A stretch of DNA of 64,000 nucleotides from Aricia agestis (taxonomy: Eukaryota > Arthropoda > Insecta > Lepidoptera > Lycaenidae): the NCBI RefSeq assembly GCF_905147365.1, contig NC_056419.1:4161501-4225500 (forward strand), read 5' to 3'. The notes under the pieces are model-generated. The model did no database searches. It worked only from the letters and a program-made list of their open reading frames with translations, and was not told the DNA's origin. Made by a program: the position numbers and the translations under genes. Shown here piece after piece: positions 40,641-51,282 of the stretch. The first letter of the stretch is position 1. Each line of letters opens with the position of its first letter.

Positions 40641-42237
40641 TATGATTATGCCTAAAAGTGTATTCCCTCTATAGATTGAAACTGCTAAGGCTTCTATCAG
40701 CTTCACGTAACCTAAAAGACGAACCACAAAAGTTTTAAACATCTATTGAACAGTTGTTTTGAGATCATTTTGTACTGATTTTTTTTCTAATCAACTGTTC
40801 AAGAGGTGTTTAAATCTTTTGTAGTAAGACCGAAAGCGTTCAATTATAAATTAGTGACGCGTGCGATACGCATTAGAAATTTACAACAGATTATTTGTTT
40901 AGACTTAAACACTCTTAATGTGTAAAATAGATTTCATGATTATTAGAAGAACTATAAAAAGGGAAGAGAAAATAATAATAGATACGTGAAATACAAGTAC
41001 AAAAAAATTGAATAAATTGAAAAATTACTAGTTACAGTTAGCTTTGCCAGAAAAAGTAAAAATACTTTATCCACGTCGTCCAAAGCATTTACCAAAATTA
41101 GAAATAACACGATAATTAAGCATCTACACGTATAAACATGTCTCAATAAATATATGAATAACTCGTTAGTCATAAAACGTAAGTAGCAAATCCCTGGAAT
41201 CTAATATTATCCACGGCCGTATTTTACAATGACAAATAATATCGCCAATAAGACAATTTTATAGGTAATAAACCTGATCCTATCGATAATACTATCGTTA
41301 TAGTATTTCTTGTCGATATGAACGTTAAAAATCGTAAAGTTTTAATAGTTGGACGATTTGAAATGCAATATAAAGGATAATAAGTTTTATGGCCATGCAG
41401 CAGAGGTCCGCAAACGTAAAGTGAGCTCTAATAGCTTCGATTTAAAATTTAAAATCGAACGGCTAACTCCAGAATTACTTTTTGTTAAATCCTTTTACGT
41501 GTTCCGATTCTGTTTCCTCTGGATTAGGCTGATTGCGTTTTAATAAAACTAACATGCTTAATATTTCCCGTAAAGCGTTTATTGCTCATGCGTTGTGGTC
41601 TTAAACCATAAAGTTGGGTGTGATAACTAAAATTAATGAAATCTACCTAACCAATTCTAGGGATGTGGCTCTGAAAACTGGAGCTGATAAATTAGATAGA
41701 CCGAACGTTTTCTAACAGTGATGCAAGATATCAAAATATGCTAGGTATTATCTGGTATTATGTAGATTGTTCTTATGCCACACATCACTCATGTATACCA
41801 CGACGTTGCACGGTGGTCGGTGATGATAACGAACGTACAAACAAGCTATTCTTTAATATAAACGATTAAATATATTAAGAGCCCACGATATTATGGACAT
41901 TACTGAGGTAATTTCCTGCGTTTACAAATTTCATCGCAAAAACATGCTCAAAAGCTTTATGGTGTAATAAAAGTCAATTTTTGCAGAGTTTGCAAACATT
42001 TTATAGATCGTATTATATTGGTTATTGGCTCGTTTGCGATGTATTCATAACTTTAATGCGATAGTTAACTTATGGGAGGCATAACGATAAACTTTTTGGC
42101 TATCGAGTGGAATTTTCAACATCAATATTTTTATGATCTTTTACGTTCAATACGTATGAATTTGTAAAGTAGGTTTGAGAGTTGATGGACACGTTTTGAA
42201 TGCAGATGTTACTTATAAACTTTTATGTTGTATATGG
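40641..42237. other. Unassigned AT-rich region
   Basis: No gene was recognised. Near 40735-40815 there is an imperfect inverted pair around AACAGTTG/CAACTGTT with TTTTAAACA(T/C)CT. Confidence 0.35.
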
Positions 42238-42277
42238 TATCAAATCAAATCAAATATTGATATGATTTGATTTGATA
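42238..42277. repeat. Simple hairpin of (ATCAA)n type
   Basis: TATCAAATCAAATCA and its complement flank a 10-base loop. The arms are repeats of one short motif, so this may be microsatellite-born. Confidence 0.7.
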
Positions 42278-42340
42278 TGGATAAAATATTCATTATGGTT
42301 CTACAATTATTATTGTTTATATTTTAGGTCTTAGGGCATT

Positions 42341-42780
42341 AAAAAAAAAAAAAAAATGTTTTATTTCTGAGTAAATTTGAATCAAATTTTTTCAGAATGT
42401 CTACCTGATGCCTACCACCGGTTCGGGAACTACCCCGGCGAGAAGAACCGGCGTAAGAAACTCGCACGGGTTCCACTTTTTACCAAAAAAGTGAGAGAAA
42501 AATTATTCTTTTAAAATAAAGTTTACAATTTTGTAACTTAATATTATATACAATGTCAACATACATAATTGTAAGTCATAATATAATAATGTAGAAGTAG
42601 CCTTGCAAGAAGCCATCCTACTCCCAAGATGTGCCATCTTCTATGAAATCATTGACCTTATAATAAGCTTTGGCACACAAACGCTCTTTGACTACTTTTT
42701 TAAATTTATTAATGGAAAGATTTTGAACGTTTTCTGGGATTTCATTGCTTTTTATTCATAGTAGTTGTAAAGTAGGTGTC
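42341..42780 (-). pseudogene. LINE 3' end with the last codons of its ORF2
   Basis: On the minus strand the frame from about 42755 to 42622 reads EIPENVQNLSINKFKKVVKE, RLCAKAYYKVNDFIEDGTSW and ends in a stop. This is the C-terminal 'LP..I..L....FK..VK..L..KAYY.V.D.....W' block of a CR1/Jockey-group LINE. Then follow GCGAGTTTCTTACGCCGGTT, CTTCTCGCCGGGGTAGTTCC and the terminus AGAAATAAAACATTTTTT. The 5' side is missing. Copies at 47518 and 49155 share the 3' UTR. Confidence 0.75.
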
Positions 42781-43900
42781 AGTAACACTACGTTAAAACT
42801 TCCTTTTTAAATAATCACAAGCAAAAAGGATCACAAGCTTGCTAATTGCTTTGATGTGACTGAAATACAGGGTGCAATTAAACCTAACGGCCAACTATCA
42901 TTTGGATTTTACTACCATTTAACCAAAAAATAGGGTGTTAATTTTTTTAACAATAACATATTTTATCCCACTTAAAATCGTTGCAGAACGGTCACTTCGC
43001 GGCGGTGGGTAGAGCGGGGGTGATGCGGGGGGTGGTGCGAGGGAGGCGCGGCGAGGCACGCGCCGGCGACGCGTAGTGTCCATTAATTGTGGTGTTTTTT
43101 AGGAAAACTTTCGAAAGCTATTTCTCAACATTTTAGTACTGAGTGATTATAAAATAAAAAAAAAGTGTATTTTTATTTTTAACAAGGATCAATATGTATA
43201 TCGAAATTTGGCCGAAAGATTTAATTATTGTACCCTGTCTTTATATGGTTTTCTATAAATAGGTGAAAAGTAAGTAAAAATACTACTAAACTCATCTACC
43301 AACGGTCTAGAATTGACTGGAAATAAAAACACTAAACGCTTTAAGACTTCGGCATTGGAAATAGAATTCAAGTGAAAATAAAGTCCAACTTCCATCGCAA
43401 TCCATCACTGTACTGAACTAGCTAGATTTGTAATTGAATTTGATCCTGTACCCTGATTCTACAATATTAATTCTATATTAATACTGCTATGTTTTATTAT
43501 TCAATTTAGCCCTTCAAGCAAAACAAAAAGTGGTATTCTCATAGATGTCAATGCAAGCCTACGTTCCAATCACTCAAAAAATCACATAAAGATATTTTTA
43601 CGTATGTTTGACATTTAGAATATAGAATTTGACGTTTGATTAGAAACGAACTCGATAAAACTAGGAACCTAGTCTATCTTAATGCTAGGAACAAACTGTA
43701 TTACAACAAGAGCTTTGCATCCGTTGTGGATGATTTATACAGTAATTTCAGAGCAAACTTACCACTCAAGTTCAAATATTATAATGCCGAAGGCAAGGTT
43801 TTAAATGTTCATTTGGTTGGCTAAGCGCGTTTTATGGCATTCTCGCGACATAGTCGGCCAAGTCCAAAGGAATGAACACTTCAAACCTGCACCCTCACGG
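42781..43900. other. Unassigned region with a GC-rich patch
   Basis: Bases 42985-43080 are strikingly GC-rich (GCGGCGGTGGGTAGAGCGGG, GCGCGGCGAGGCACGCGCCG) in AT-rich flanks, preceded by AATAGGGTGTTAATTTTTTT. It may be one end of a large DNA transposon. A 62-codon frame at 43636-43824 reads like a polar protein segment, but I cannot place it. Confidence 0.35.
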
Positions 43901-43913
43901 CCACGGACGCTCT

Positions 43914-44140
43914 AGCGGTAGAAGCCGCGTTGATGGTTCAGCTGGTAGAGCAGATACCGCTGTCTGGGCCGCTGCAGTTTTCGCCTCAAGCAGGTCCAGT
44001 GGACCAGCGACATGCGGAGAGGAGGCACGGTTGGGTTTTAGTAGGTAACCATGGGTGCTCCTCCTTACCGCAGCTCCCGAGGAGTCCCACGTATCCTAGT
44101 TGACGGGAATGCATCAAACATTTCCCAACGAAAAAAAAAA
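43914..44140 (+). mobile_element. SINE with 13-base TSD and poly-A
   Basis: The body lies between CCACGGACGCTCT (43901-43913) and CCATGGACGCTCT (44141-44153), differing at one base. It contains a box A-like GGTTCAGCTGGTAGAGCAG, then GGTTGGGTTTTAGTAGGTAA, CCATGGGTGCTCCTCCTTAC and GATGCATCAAACATT-like sequence, and ends CCCAACG plus ten A. TSD, poly-A and the tRNA-like start identify a retroposed SINE. No other copy is in the window. Confidence 0.8.
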
Positions 44141-44153
44141 CCATGGACGCTCT

Positions 44154-44660
44154 GAAGCTATATTAGAGTTGAATTAAAATAGCAGAATCGGATATCTGAC
44201 AAAAGGAACGTATCTCGGAGTCTTGGGAAGTTTTATCGGGATCAGCTGGTTAATCCCCTCATTTTTCGCCCAATTAAACATTTGATACAAAACAATCAAA
44301 AGTTCGATTCCACAAGCTATATTCCCTGGACCATATTTGTTCCTTTTAATGGATTCGAGTTCGATTAGTTTTTTTCCAGGATAATCAAATAAAGAAGTAC
44401 ATTTAAGAACTTTATCATTGGAAGATAAATTTAGACTCCTCCGAGACTGAAGTACAAGAAACAGTTTGATTACTTACTTATATTTTTGTTGCAATTGCGT
44501 AGGAAATCCCAAGACTTTCTAGTCTTGGGATTTTCAGGTAGTTGCTTATGTAGATGATTGATTAAATATTTGGTAAAAGTATATCACCATGGTCCATGAC
44601 ATCGGGACAGTTTTCAGGATAATATTTTCCATTTAGAACCTCAGTTATTAACGTAATTAA
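44154..44660. other. Unassigned spacer with one hairpin
   Basis: AAATCCCAAGACT (44504-44516) pairs with AGTCTTGGGATTT (44521-44533) around TTCT. I see no gene. Confidence 0.4.
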
Positions 44661-44663
44661 CTT

Positions 44664-44942
44664 AGGCTCTGTTTAACCACTTCCTGATAAGTGCCGGATA
44701 GACTATCCACCACTTAACTTGACAGATAGAGGGCCAGTTTCACCACTTTCTGATAAAGTACCGAATACGCTATTCATAACTTTTTGGCAGGTTCTCCATA
44801 CTTTAACTGTCAAGCTATGTGGTGGATAGCCTATTCCGCACTTATCAGGAAGTGGTGAAACAGGCCCAGAGTATGGCGAATCTTTCAAAAAAGTTGTAGA
44901 TAGCCTATCCGGCTCTTTATCAGGAAGTGGTGAAACAGGCTC
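44664..44942. mobile_element. MITE of the GGCCTGTTTCACCACTTCC family, outer copy
   Basis: The left part AGGCTCTGTTTAACCACTTC to CTTAACTTGACAGATAGA and the right part AGAGTATGGCGAATCTTTC to GAAGTGGTGAAACAGGCTC together make one complete element. A second copy of the same family (44731-44867) interrupts it. Confidence 0.8.
44731..44867. mobile_element. MITE of the same family, inserted into its own relative
   Basis: GGGCCAGTTTCACCACTTTC to GAAGTGGTGAAACAGGCCC, 137 bases, with AGA on both sides (44728-44730, 44868-44870). The interruption splits the outer copy near its centre. Confidence 0.82.
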
Positions 44943-45800
44943 GAATTCTAAATAACTGCCTTAAAATAATAATTAAATATCGTCCTAATATTACATTGAT
45001 GTTATGATAAACTGAGTGCAAAATGTTTTATTATGTTATCACAATAATCACTCTTTATGTTTTAAAAACGCGTAGTTCGCGTTTCGGTTTGTGATTTTAA
45101 TACCATGTTTATTAGGACTGTATCGAAGCAACATCGAATTTTTTAATCATTATTATGTAGCAGAATCTTATACAGTGCTTACGTATCCAATGATCATGAT
45201 CCAAGCCAAAATAATAGGCATGCATGGACAAATGTATCCCATCGCTAAGAGGATAAACGTTAATATTGATGGGCTATTATGAACAATCTATTGGATCCCT
45301 TTGAAATCTTATGCCGCGTCAACTAATTGATGTTGTCAGTCAAACGGCACAATGCGAGCGTGAGTCTCCGCTTAGGCCCTGGGAGTGTTGGGATTATTTT
45401 TATTCCTCCCCAGCCGATGGCCAATATGTTGGGAATATGATATCTTAAGCTCAGTGACAATTATTGTTCTCGTAGGAAAGACTTCTTCTTTATGACTTTG
45501 AAATTGTAAAGTAGAAACATGTTATTGATTGTTGGACTTGGATTAATATAGACAGACAGACTGTCACATTTTTATTATTAGTACATATGGATTAATTCTC
45601 ATGCAATTGATGCGCATTTTAATTTTCCTTCTGTTTTATGCTGACTTGCGGAAAGAGTTTATTTAACGAAACTTAAAGTATAAAACTTTAAAGAATATAG
45701 ATTTCTATTCCAAGCATAAACGACTTCAGTACTTAAAACAGCAGGAGTAACATTTCACAATTCCTATTCGACTTGACTTTCCGCATACATACGTTTTTCG
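44943..45800. other. Unassigned AT-rich spacer
   Basis: Short frames only (for example 45091-45282), without domains. No repeat was recognised. Confidence 0.35.
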
Positions 45801-46126
45801 CACAGACATAGATCAAGAATCAAGATAGATACCGCATGTGTATGAACTCCGCGTGCCATATCGCGTTCCTAAACGACGAGCGAAGCTCGTCTTTCGAAAG
45901 TCTGTTCTTTAGTCTGCTATCGGAATATGACGTCAATTGGAATTTAAAAAATGCCTAAATGCCTAAAAGTGTCGTATTGAGCTGTAGAAATTCAAATAGA
46001 AACGTAGGCCTAGATAATGGACACGTTTCTTATCATCGGTAAGTCACAGTAGGTAGAAAAAAAGTGGCACGCTCGTTTTCATACAAATGGAGCGACATGC
46101 GGTATCTCCCTTGATGTATGTCTGTG
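45801..46126. mobile_element. hAT-like MITE with CACAGACATA TIRs
   Basis: The left end CACAGACATAGATCAAG, AGATACCGCATGT and GCGTGCCA are mirrored at the right by TGGCACGC, ACATGCGGTATCTCCCTTGA and TGTATGTCTGTG. The 8-base flanks GTTTTTCG and GCTTTCCG agree at six positions, fitting a decayed hAT TSD. The interior has no frame. Confidence 0.78.
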
Positions 46127-47040
46127 GCTTTCCGTATTCGATTTCCTAATGCGGAATTTTGATTCGAAACCTGCAGCGTTCGTTTTTCCTCACTCGCGAA
46201 CGCACTGGCTTACACTCGAAACCTACGTGTGGAATTCACAACGTTCGGAAAAAGCAAAGGTTTGCGCCAGTTAATGTATTTTCTACTGATTTTGTGCTTT
46301 TGGATTTCTGAATATGGAAAACAAAGTTGGAAATTGAATACGGTAAACGTGTGTATACGCCCACCTTATATTCGAAAAACTTTCGCGCGAAAAACGTTGA
46401 CCAATGTAGTATTAGCACAGAATAGATAATAGTACAAGTAGTATTAGTTCTGAAACCAAGTCAAACGGGAATTGCGAATACTTTTGCTGATCGGTATCAT
46501 AAAATAAATCAATTATACTGACAAATAATTACTACATACATTATTAAGCCGGCTATTAAAATAATATCTTAATTTTTGCGAATATAAATTGGCATTCATA
46601 ATTCAGTGAATATTTAAACGATTATTATGGTTATTATAATAATTGCCTTTTAGCATATTGGAATTAAAAAGCTTGACTATGAATTTATTTATAATTATTA
46701 ATTTCTTTTGTACTAGGTACTAAAATTCAAGCAAGAAGTATTTTTTTTTTAATATTTTGTCTTCCAGTTAAAACTATAGGTAAGTACTCTTTAAGTTCTA
46801 TAAGGGTAATTTCTTGTTTTAATTACTTAAAAAAAAGTATTTTATCAGGAAAAAAAATATTAAGTATTATAATTTTTACAAAGTATTAAAAAAATTATGT
46901 AATTTTAAAACTAAGATAAAATAAGGTAAATATTTAATTGTTATAAGTATTAAAGGTAAATAGATAAAATCATAACTATACTGAGTCAAAATCTGTGCCA
47001 TTTAGAATACATAAGTTTATAACATATTGCTAATACTGTA
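46127..47040. other. Unassigned AT-rich region holding a 22-base insertion
   Basis: Apart from the unit at 46416-46437 no repeat was recognised. The short opposing frames at 46229-46429 have no domain. Confidence 0.35.
46416..46437 (+). mobile_element. 22-base insertion unit, copy 2
   Basis: Exactly the same 22 bases as 32775-32796, in the same orientation, lie between two perfect copies of GTAGTATTAG (46406-46415 and 46438-46447). The flush 10-base duplication shows that the unit inserted by a TSD-forming process. Confidence 0.78.
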
Positions 47041-47190
47041 TAAAAATTGTATGTTCTGTATTTAGGGGAAAAGAGACTGCTAGCCCTTACTACAGGTTTC
47101 CTAACCTATATAGGGTAGCAGGCGCTTCACCTCACTTGATTTTATGTAGTGTCTAATAAATTTTATTTTATTTTATTTTTTATTTATTTA
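47041..47190 (+). repeat. Retroposon-like 3' end with (TTTTA)n tail
   Basis: AGAGACTGCTAGCCCTTACT, ATAGGGTAGCAGGCGCTTCA, TTTTATGTAGTGTCTAATAA followed by TTTTATTTTATTTTATTTTT. The layout is that of a LINE or SINE 3' UTR with a simple-repeat tail. Confidence 0.5.
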
Positions 47191-47517
47191 ATTTACATAT
47201 CAACAAACCCCGTCGGAAAAGTATAATAACAAGCCGGTGTTCCTTCGAATACTATAATTTGCATACTTAGATGTAACCACTCGTAAAATTATGTGAAAAT
47301 AGCATAAATATTGTGATATGCGAACTTGTCAGTCGCAGTGTAGCATTATCATTGTTAAGTTGTTGTTACGTCAATTCACAATTCAATGGCAGAGCTGAAG
47401 CGCGTCGGAACTCGAAGTACTTGATGTTTAGTTTTACCACAGATTAATAAATATGCTAACTGGCTACGGTTGTCGTTGAAGAGTTGTTGTTATTTGTTGC
47501 TAGATCCTGAACCATTA

Positions 47518-47668
47518 AAATAAAATAAAAAATGTTTTATTTCTGAGTAAATTTGAATCAAACTTTTTCAGAATGTCTACCTGATGCCTACTACCCCGGC
47601 GAGAAGAACCACACTTTTTACCAAAAAAGTGAGAGAAAAATTAAAATAAAGTTTACAATTTTGTAACT
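47518..47668 (-). repeat. LINE 3' UTR, short copy
   Basis: AAAATGTTTTATTTCTGAGT, TTCAGAATGTCTACCTGATG, CCCGGCGAGAAGAACC and TTTACCAAAAAAGTGAGAGA follow the 42341-42780 fragment from its 3' terminus, then stop near AATTTTGTAACT. GGTTCGGGAACT is deleted. Confidence 0.7.
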
Positions 47669-48379
47669 ATCAGATCATCAGGTTCAGGTTTCTTCTTTTA
47701 CCGGTCAGAGAATCAGTACCACAATCTTTATCAGCAACCCCTATAATATTGTTAACCAACTTCATCACGTGCCACGAAAGTCATAACTCATAACTATTTA
47801 TAAAATCAAATTTCTCTCACGATATTTCACTATCCAATAAATTCAGATCACGTAACCCCACCTAAATCCTGGAGGGCAGTCCTAAACATTTCCTACAAAC
47901 CTTTGAGAGCCCTGCCTCGTATTTTCTGGTTTGCAACAAGCGACGCAATTAGGCGTCAATCGGTAAGTGGCTTCAAAGAAAGGCTAACCCTAAATTGCGT
48001 CTATCGCAAATCGGCAGAAATAAACAGTGTACTGTTTTGCTTACAATACCACATTCTTAACCCTCAGTTAAATAGTACAAAGGCACAATAACATGTAATT
48101 GCAAATGATTCAATGTCTCATATAGTATGTTCGCTTCACCATTTGCAGCCTACGCGGCTGAGTAAAGGTACAGAGGGAATTGTGCGTACAAATTCTATGT
48201 GCTAACACTTCATCGCCTAATTCCTAGAATTTCCAATAGGGACTGGTTTGTGACAGTAATGCAAGAAGCTTCTGTCGATATTGAAGCCAATGAGAAATTT
48301 TACATATTGTGCAATATCTGATGATCAAACGCCTATTACATGGTTGTTACGAGATAATATAACCACCCTGCTAGTTGGC
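47669..48379. other. Unassigned spacer
   Basis: A 62-codon frame (47903-48091) without domain. No repeat was recognised. Confidence 0.35.
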
Positions 48380-48520
48380 CTAGACAAGTGGCAAGCGATT
48401 ATCGTAAACGCCAACAAAATGTATGGGATTTGATATTAGTATTCGCTAGCGAAGCGATGACTTATGACAAATCGCATACGTTTTGTTGGCGTTTACGATA
48501 ATCGCTTGCCACTTGTCTAG
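48380..48520. mobile_element. 141-base MITE with about 40-base perfect TIRs
   Basis: CTAGACAAGTGGCAAGCGAT TATCGTAAACGCCAACAAAA at the left is exactly complemented at the right (TTTTGTTGGCGTTTACGATA ... CTTGTCTAG). The interior carries TTCGCTAGCGAA. No TSD could be fixed. Confidence 0.85.
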
Positions 48521-49154
48521 TAGGGCTGTCACTACTCGTTTCTTTAATTACAACTTGGTACTACTAATATATATTCTGTGTTACAACTTAAAAATATTGC
48601 ACTCCTATCAGTTATTCACCTGACAAAAAGGGACAGCAAAATATTTAAAGCCCTTCACTCAAAATATATTATATCTCTTCTTTCGCATATCTGAGGAAAT
48701 AAGCAAAATATAAAATGTAGCATTATCTGAAAATATTCAACTATGCAAATCTAAATGTCCATTCTATTTCTTAATCTGTGGTATGAGTGGTCAGACTATT
48801 CATGTACATTGACTCTGCGTAATCTCGGTTCATAATTTGGTTAGTTTATAGCTACGTTTATCGCGTGAGAATTTACTAGTGGGTGGCTGTAACTTCTATT
48901 GATATAGGATTATTTATAGTTTCTTGTGCTCTTATTTTAATAACTTTATTAAGGGATACCCTTTATTGCCTTATGCGGCTAACACCTGCTGATTATTGTT
49001 TCTATAAGGTCAGACCTGTGACGTAATCAAAATCTAGTACACCTACGCGTTCCTTTTGAATATGACTTGGTCCTGATTCTAAAATTTTGCCATTTTAAAT
49101 AAATGAGAATGAAAGACAATTTTCAATACGATCTGCAGCTTGATCGTAGTAGTA
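48521..49154. other. Unassigned AT-rich spacer
   Basis: Nothing I can name. Confidence 0.35.
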
Positions 49155-49465
49155 GCACATCTTGGGAGTAGGATGGCTGCTTACAAGGCTACTTCTACAT
49201 TATTGTACATGACTTACTATGTATGTATGTTGACATTGTATAATTTTAAGTTACAGCATTGTAAATTTTATTTTAAAAGATTAATTTTTTTATCTCACTT
49301 TTTTTTGGTAAAAAAAGTGGGCCCCGTGCGAGTTTCTTACGCCGGTCCTTCTCGCCGGGATAGTTCCCGAACCGGTGGTAGGCACCGTAGCTAATATTAA
49401 CATTCTGAAAGTATTTTCTTAAAATCTACGCAGAAATAAAACATTTTTTTTATTTATTTATTATT
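49155..49465 (+). repeat. LINE 3' end, plus strand
   Basis: It starts AGCACATCTTGGGAGTAGGA (the last codons ...TSWE and stop, as in the 42341 copy), passes AAAAAAAGTGGGCCCCGTGC, GAGTTTCTTACGCCGGTCCT and GATAGTTCCCGAACCGGTGG, and ends GAAATAAAACATTTTTTTT. It is inverted relative to the copies at 42341 and 47518. Confidence 0.75.
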
Positions 49466-50678
49466 TAGTATGTAGCGATTCTTAATATTAATGTTTTTTT
49501 TTTCTAATTCTTACGTTTGTAATATAATTTCTTTGTTGCTTTGTTTGCCGAAATTTTTTTAATGGGTTAGGATTAACGTAATGGTTTTACACTTTCGTTG
49601 TACTTTAGTATCTGGACACAATGACATTGTTATAATATTAGGTATAAAGTTAAATTACGTTACAACTCACGGCCGTCCAAAGCTTGTCTTCTCTTGAAAA
49701 ACGTCTTCTCTTGTAAATGTAAAACTAGAGAGATAGCTGTTGTTTACTTAATATTATTACCTTTTAAAAACTTGAGAGGTGTCAAGGGACACCCGAATGG
49801 AACGAAGTTATTTCTTATGTTCAAAAAACCTGAATATTACCACAAAAAATTATTAAAAAACGCCATCTATTGACGCCCAGGAATACTAATAACGCGTCGC
49901 AGTTTATTCTCAAAAAACGCCATCTAGTTGACGCACAGGAATACTATCAACGCCCTCTGCCCCTACCATGCAGGTACTAATAAAAAAGTGTCGAGGTCAA
50001 ATATCGTTCCGTCTAGCCTCCTTTACGCCGAACGCGCGATAAGGAACTTCGCTCCAATAACAATGAAGTCAAAATGATGCTGATGTAATTTTGGAGAATT
50101 TAATATGTAATTTTGAGTGACAGTGCCAGCTTCGCATCCACGTTCATAATATCATTAAGATCAATAAGAACCTTCTAGGTCTCTACATCAAAAGTGTCAC
50201 AGATTTAAGTGAGTTCAATAGGTACTAGTTAAAGTTAACTACCAATATTCGGTTATAGGTTTCTATCACATTTAGCCCACACACGTTTACTTAAATACAT
50301 TATTTACGATGTTTTATGTCGTTAACGCGGTGAAGATCTGAATATAATAACTTTAAAATCAAATAAATTATACAATTTCTATTCCACTTTAAAAAGACAT
50401 TAATTTTAGATGGAAAGTTATAAAATACATGTCAAAAAGAATTAACTAAACTGAGTAGGCTTAAAATACCATTGAAAGACTGCAAGAACTGTCAAGAATT
50501 CAATCGTGAATATGATATTGGATTTTATTAAGAATTATCGCATAAAGCAAATTGGAGAAGAATAAATAATATTAGCAATATTATGGTTTTTACACAAAAT
50601 ACCTTGAAATTTTATTTAGGCATTCATAGATTTTGTATTGAGGGTAAATAATGCAATTAATACCTGTTATTTAGTATA
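49466..50678. other. Unassigned region with a short direct duplication
   Basis: Bases 49855-49895 and 49912-49954 repeat one another: AAAAAACGCCATCTATTGAC against AAAAAACGCCATCTAGTTGA, then GCCCAGGAATACTA against GCACAGGAATACTA. Downstream, 49990-50060 is CG-richer. No gene. Confidence 0.4.
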
Positions 50679-50992
50679 TTTTTTTATGAAATAAGGAGGC
50701 AAACGAGCAAACGGGTCACCTGATGGAAAGCAACTTTCGTTGCCCATGGACACTCGCAGCATCAGAAGAGCTGCAGATGCATTGCCGGCCTTTTAAGAGG
50801 GAATAGGGTAATGGGGAGGATAGGGATAGGAAGGGAATGGAATAGGGGAGGGTAGGGAAGTGAATATGGTAGGGGATTGGGCCTCCGGTAAACTCACTCA
50901 CTCGGCGAAACAAAGCGCAAGCGCTGTTTCACGTCGGTTTTCTGTGTGAACGTGGTATTTTCCATTCGTGCCAAAGCATGGCTCTCCCACGT
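50679..50992 (-). mobile_element. SINE-B (Metulj-like), minus strand
   Basis: T run, ATGAAATAAGGAGGCAAACG, CACCTGATGGAAAGCAAC, the long purine-rich middle, CTCACTCACTCGGCGAAAC and GCATGGCTCTCCCACGT. The block between GAACGTGGTATTT and CCATTCGTGCC lacks the GCCGGTCGAGC part. Confidence 0.86.
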
Positions 50993-51098
50993 CTATGTAT
51001 GGCGTTGATGTTTTAGCGGAAATTCATTTCGGCGTAACAAGTTGCTGTTTCCAACGAAATGTAAAGAGAAAAAGTACAATCAAACAGACATCTGGGGT

Positions 51099-51282
51099 TG
51101 GTGAGGCAAAATCCTTTCGTTTTCGCTTCGTTATAGAATCGCCGATGAAATGTATGGAATTGACATAAGCGTTCGTTAATATGACGTTGACGTTCGACTC
51201 GTCTTATGTCAATTCCATACATTTTGATCGGCGATTATATAACGAAGCGAAAAGTTTCGGCTAAATGGCAAGGTGAGTCAAC
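51099..51282. mobile_element. MITE with TIRs of about 75 bases
   Basis: The left arm holds TTTCGCTTCGTTATAGAATC, GCCGATGAAATGTATGGAAT and TGACATAAG. The right arm is the complement, with CTTATGTCAATTCCATACAT and CGGCGATTATATAACGAAGC. Outer GTTGGTGAG and GTGAGTCAAC pair weakly. Confidence 0.78.

Noticed and set aside
43636..43824. 62-codon frame resembling an exon
   Set aside because: It begins with TTG, has no recognised similarity and no convincing splice sites; kept only as a remark in the region entry.
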